A stretch of DNA of 64,000 nt. It comes from Haloferax litoreum. Its GTDB lineage: Archaea; Halobacteriota; Halobacteria; Halobacteriales; Haloferacaceae. Positions 62,964 to 64,000 of the stretch are shown here, piece by piece. The position numbers and the translations under genes are program-made. The notes under the pieces were generated by a model. It was not told the DNA's origin and searched no databases. It saw only the letters and a list, made by a program, of their open reading frames with translations. Where the stretch lies: contig NZ_WKJO01000001.1 in assembly GCF_009674605.1 (NCBI RefSeq), positions 2,418,001-2,482,000 of the forward strand, read 5' to 3'. Each line of letters starts with the position of its first letter. Positions within the stretch are counted from its first letter, which is position 1.

Positions 62964-64000
62964 ATGACCGACCGCTTCGTTAGTGTTGCCGAGCCGATAA
63001 TCGGAGAGGAAGAACGAGAAAATATCAATCGGGTGTTAGACAGTGGACGATTTCTTCAGGGTCCATTAGTAGAAGAGTTTGAAAAGAAATGGGCAGACTA
63101 CGTGGGTACTAAACACGCCATCGCTGTGAGTAACGGCACAACTGCAATACAGCTTTCGCTAAACGCGCTCGGTCTCGAGCCTGGTGACGAAGTAATCGTT
63201 CCAAGTCTTACCTTTGGTTCAACAGCAACTGCGGTCGTACACCAAGCCTGTGTGCCTGTTTTCGCTGACATCGATAGAGAAATTTATACGCTCGACCATA
63301 CCGACCTCGAACGATGTCTTTCAGATCGCACAGAAGCTATTCTTCCTGTCCATCTTTATGGCCACCCAGCAGAGATGGACAAAATCCGCTCGTTCGCAGA
63401 CGAGCACGATTTGGCAATCGTCGAAGATGCGGCTCAAGCACACGGCGCTTCATATAAAGGAGACCCTGTTGGTAGCATCGGAGACGTTGGTTGTTTCTCT
63501 TTCTATGCGACCAAGAACATAACTACTGGAGAGGGTGGGATTGTCACCACTGATGACGATGACATTGCAGAGTCTATTCGCCTATTGCGGAGTCACGGTA
63601 TGGCCAACCGTGACGAGCACGTGTCTCTTGGGTATAACTATCGAATGAGTGAACTCAATGGCGCGATTGGTTCCCCGCAAGTTGACCGTCTTCCTGATTT
63701 CAATCGTCGCCGTACCGAAATCACAGAACGTCTTTTCGCTGAGCTCGATGATCTCGATTGGATTCGCCCTGCGACGGTTAGGGATTATGTTGACCACGCG
63801 TACTTTTGGGCACCGTTCGAACTTGATACAACTGCGATAGGAATGTCCGGAAAAGAGGTCTGGAAAAAATTAAAAGAACAAGGTGTTGAAACCCGCCATC
63901 GATATGTGGATCCACTGTATAAACAACCTGTTTTCACCGAACACCGCGGGTTTAATTCTGATTTCCCGTGGTCGGCAAACGAGCATACCCACGATTACGG
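62964..64000 (+). CDS. DegT/DnrJ/EryC1/StrS-family sugar aminotransferase, cut by window edge
   Basis: The first 345 codons of a PLP aminotransferase are present. Family parts: GPLVEEFEKKWADYVGTKHA, the phosphate-binding VSNGTTAIQL, VPSLTFGSTATAV, DAAQAHGASYKG, and the PLP lysine Lys184 in FYATKNITTGEGG. It would add an amino group to a nucleotide-linked keto-sugar, the step before an amino or acetamido sugar in a glycan. Codon use is clearly less GC-rich than its neighbours (TTA, ATA and AAT codons), which suggests lateral exchange of the glycan genes. ATG 62952 (12 bases upstream) is an alternative start. Confidence 0.9.
   Translation, partial: MTDRFVSVAEPIIGEEERENINRVLDSGRFLQGPLVEEFEKKWADYVGTKHAIAVSNGTTAIQLSLNALGLEPGDEVIVPSLTFGSTATAVVHQACVPVFADIDREIYTLDHTDLERCLSDRTEAILPVHLYGHPAEMDKIRSFADEHDLAIVEDAAQAHGASYKGDPVGSIGDVGCFSFYATKNITTGEGGIVTTDDDDIAESIRLLRSHGMANRDEHVSLGYNYRMSELNGAIGSPQVDRLPDFNRRRTEITERLFAELDDLDWIRPATVRDYVDHAYFWAPFELDTTAIGMSGKEVWKKLKEQGVETRHRYVDPLYKQPVFTEHRGFNSDFPWSANEHTHDY

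Overview
The window is chromosomal DNA from a haloarchaeon, most likely a Haloferax. The DNA is GC-rich, the proteins are strongly acidic, and many genes are leaderless with a TATA element about 27 bases before the start codon. The gene set includes DNA gyrase next to Topo VI, an archaeal proteasome beta subunit, Tat lipoproteins and the Agl N-glycosylation genes. From memory, the layout follows the Haloferax volcanii glycerol / gyrase / ligase / agl region, but the glycosylation end is arranged differently. I saw no tRNA, rRNA, insertion sequence, integrase or CRISPR array.

1-10.7 kb: the N-terminal part of an AMP-forming acyl-CoA synthetase, a GNAT acetyltransferase, two small membrane proteins, a nucleoside salvage group (cytidine deaminase and uridine phosphorylase with a metzincin-like lipoprotein between them), a type II NADH dehydrogenase-like flavoprotein, a winged-helix regulator, a nucleotide-sugar epimerase, a DUF389 membrane protein, an arginase and an overlapping Nudix hydrolase. 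10.8-19.1 kb: gyrB-gyrA diverges from top6B-top6A, so both type II topoisomerases share one intergenic control region. 19.1-29.2 kb: two hydrolases, ATP-dependent DNA ligase, a GCS2-like enzyme, a zinc ribbon, proteasome beta, a 57-residue protein, UPF0212, an XRE-CBS regulator with a palindrome at its promoter, a cytochrome P450 and purM.

29.2-39.0 kb: TraB and M50-type membrane proteins in an overlapping pair, a glycerate kinase that shares one symmetrical TATA element with TraB, a membrane-anchored ArsR-type protein, a bifunctional-nuclease-fold protein, a thioesterase, a DUF4397 Tat lipoprotein, a small regulator/membrane-protein pair and another lipoprotein. 39.4-52.5 kb: ileS, then a glycerol and dihydroxyacetone island. 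dhaKLM encodes the PTS-type dihydroxyacetone kinase. It is convergent with an HPr gene, a glycerol-kinase-linked permease and glpK. The glpABC glycerol-3-phosphate dehydrogenase follows. Glycerol would enter through the permease, be phosphorylated by GlpK and oxidised by GlpABC; dihydroxyacetone is handled by DhaKLM.

52.8-64 kb: an Orc1/Cdc6-like ATPase with a degenerate Walker B, phosphoglycolate phosphatase, CutA, small zinc proteins, a methyltransferase, and then the N-glycosylation end: a DUF368 polyprenyl-phosphate transporter candidate, aglM, aglF, aglB and an AT-richer DegT-family sugar aminotransferase that runs off the right edge.

Starts were often moved inside the longest open frame, using homology, lipoprotein signals, TATA spacing or Shine-Dalgarno sites. 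All functional calls come from motif recognition by eye; no database search was run.
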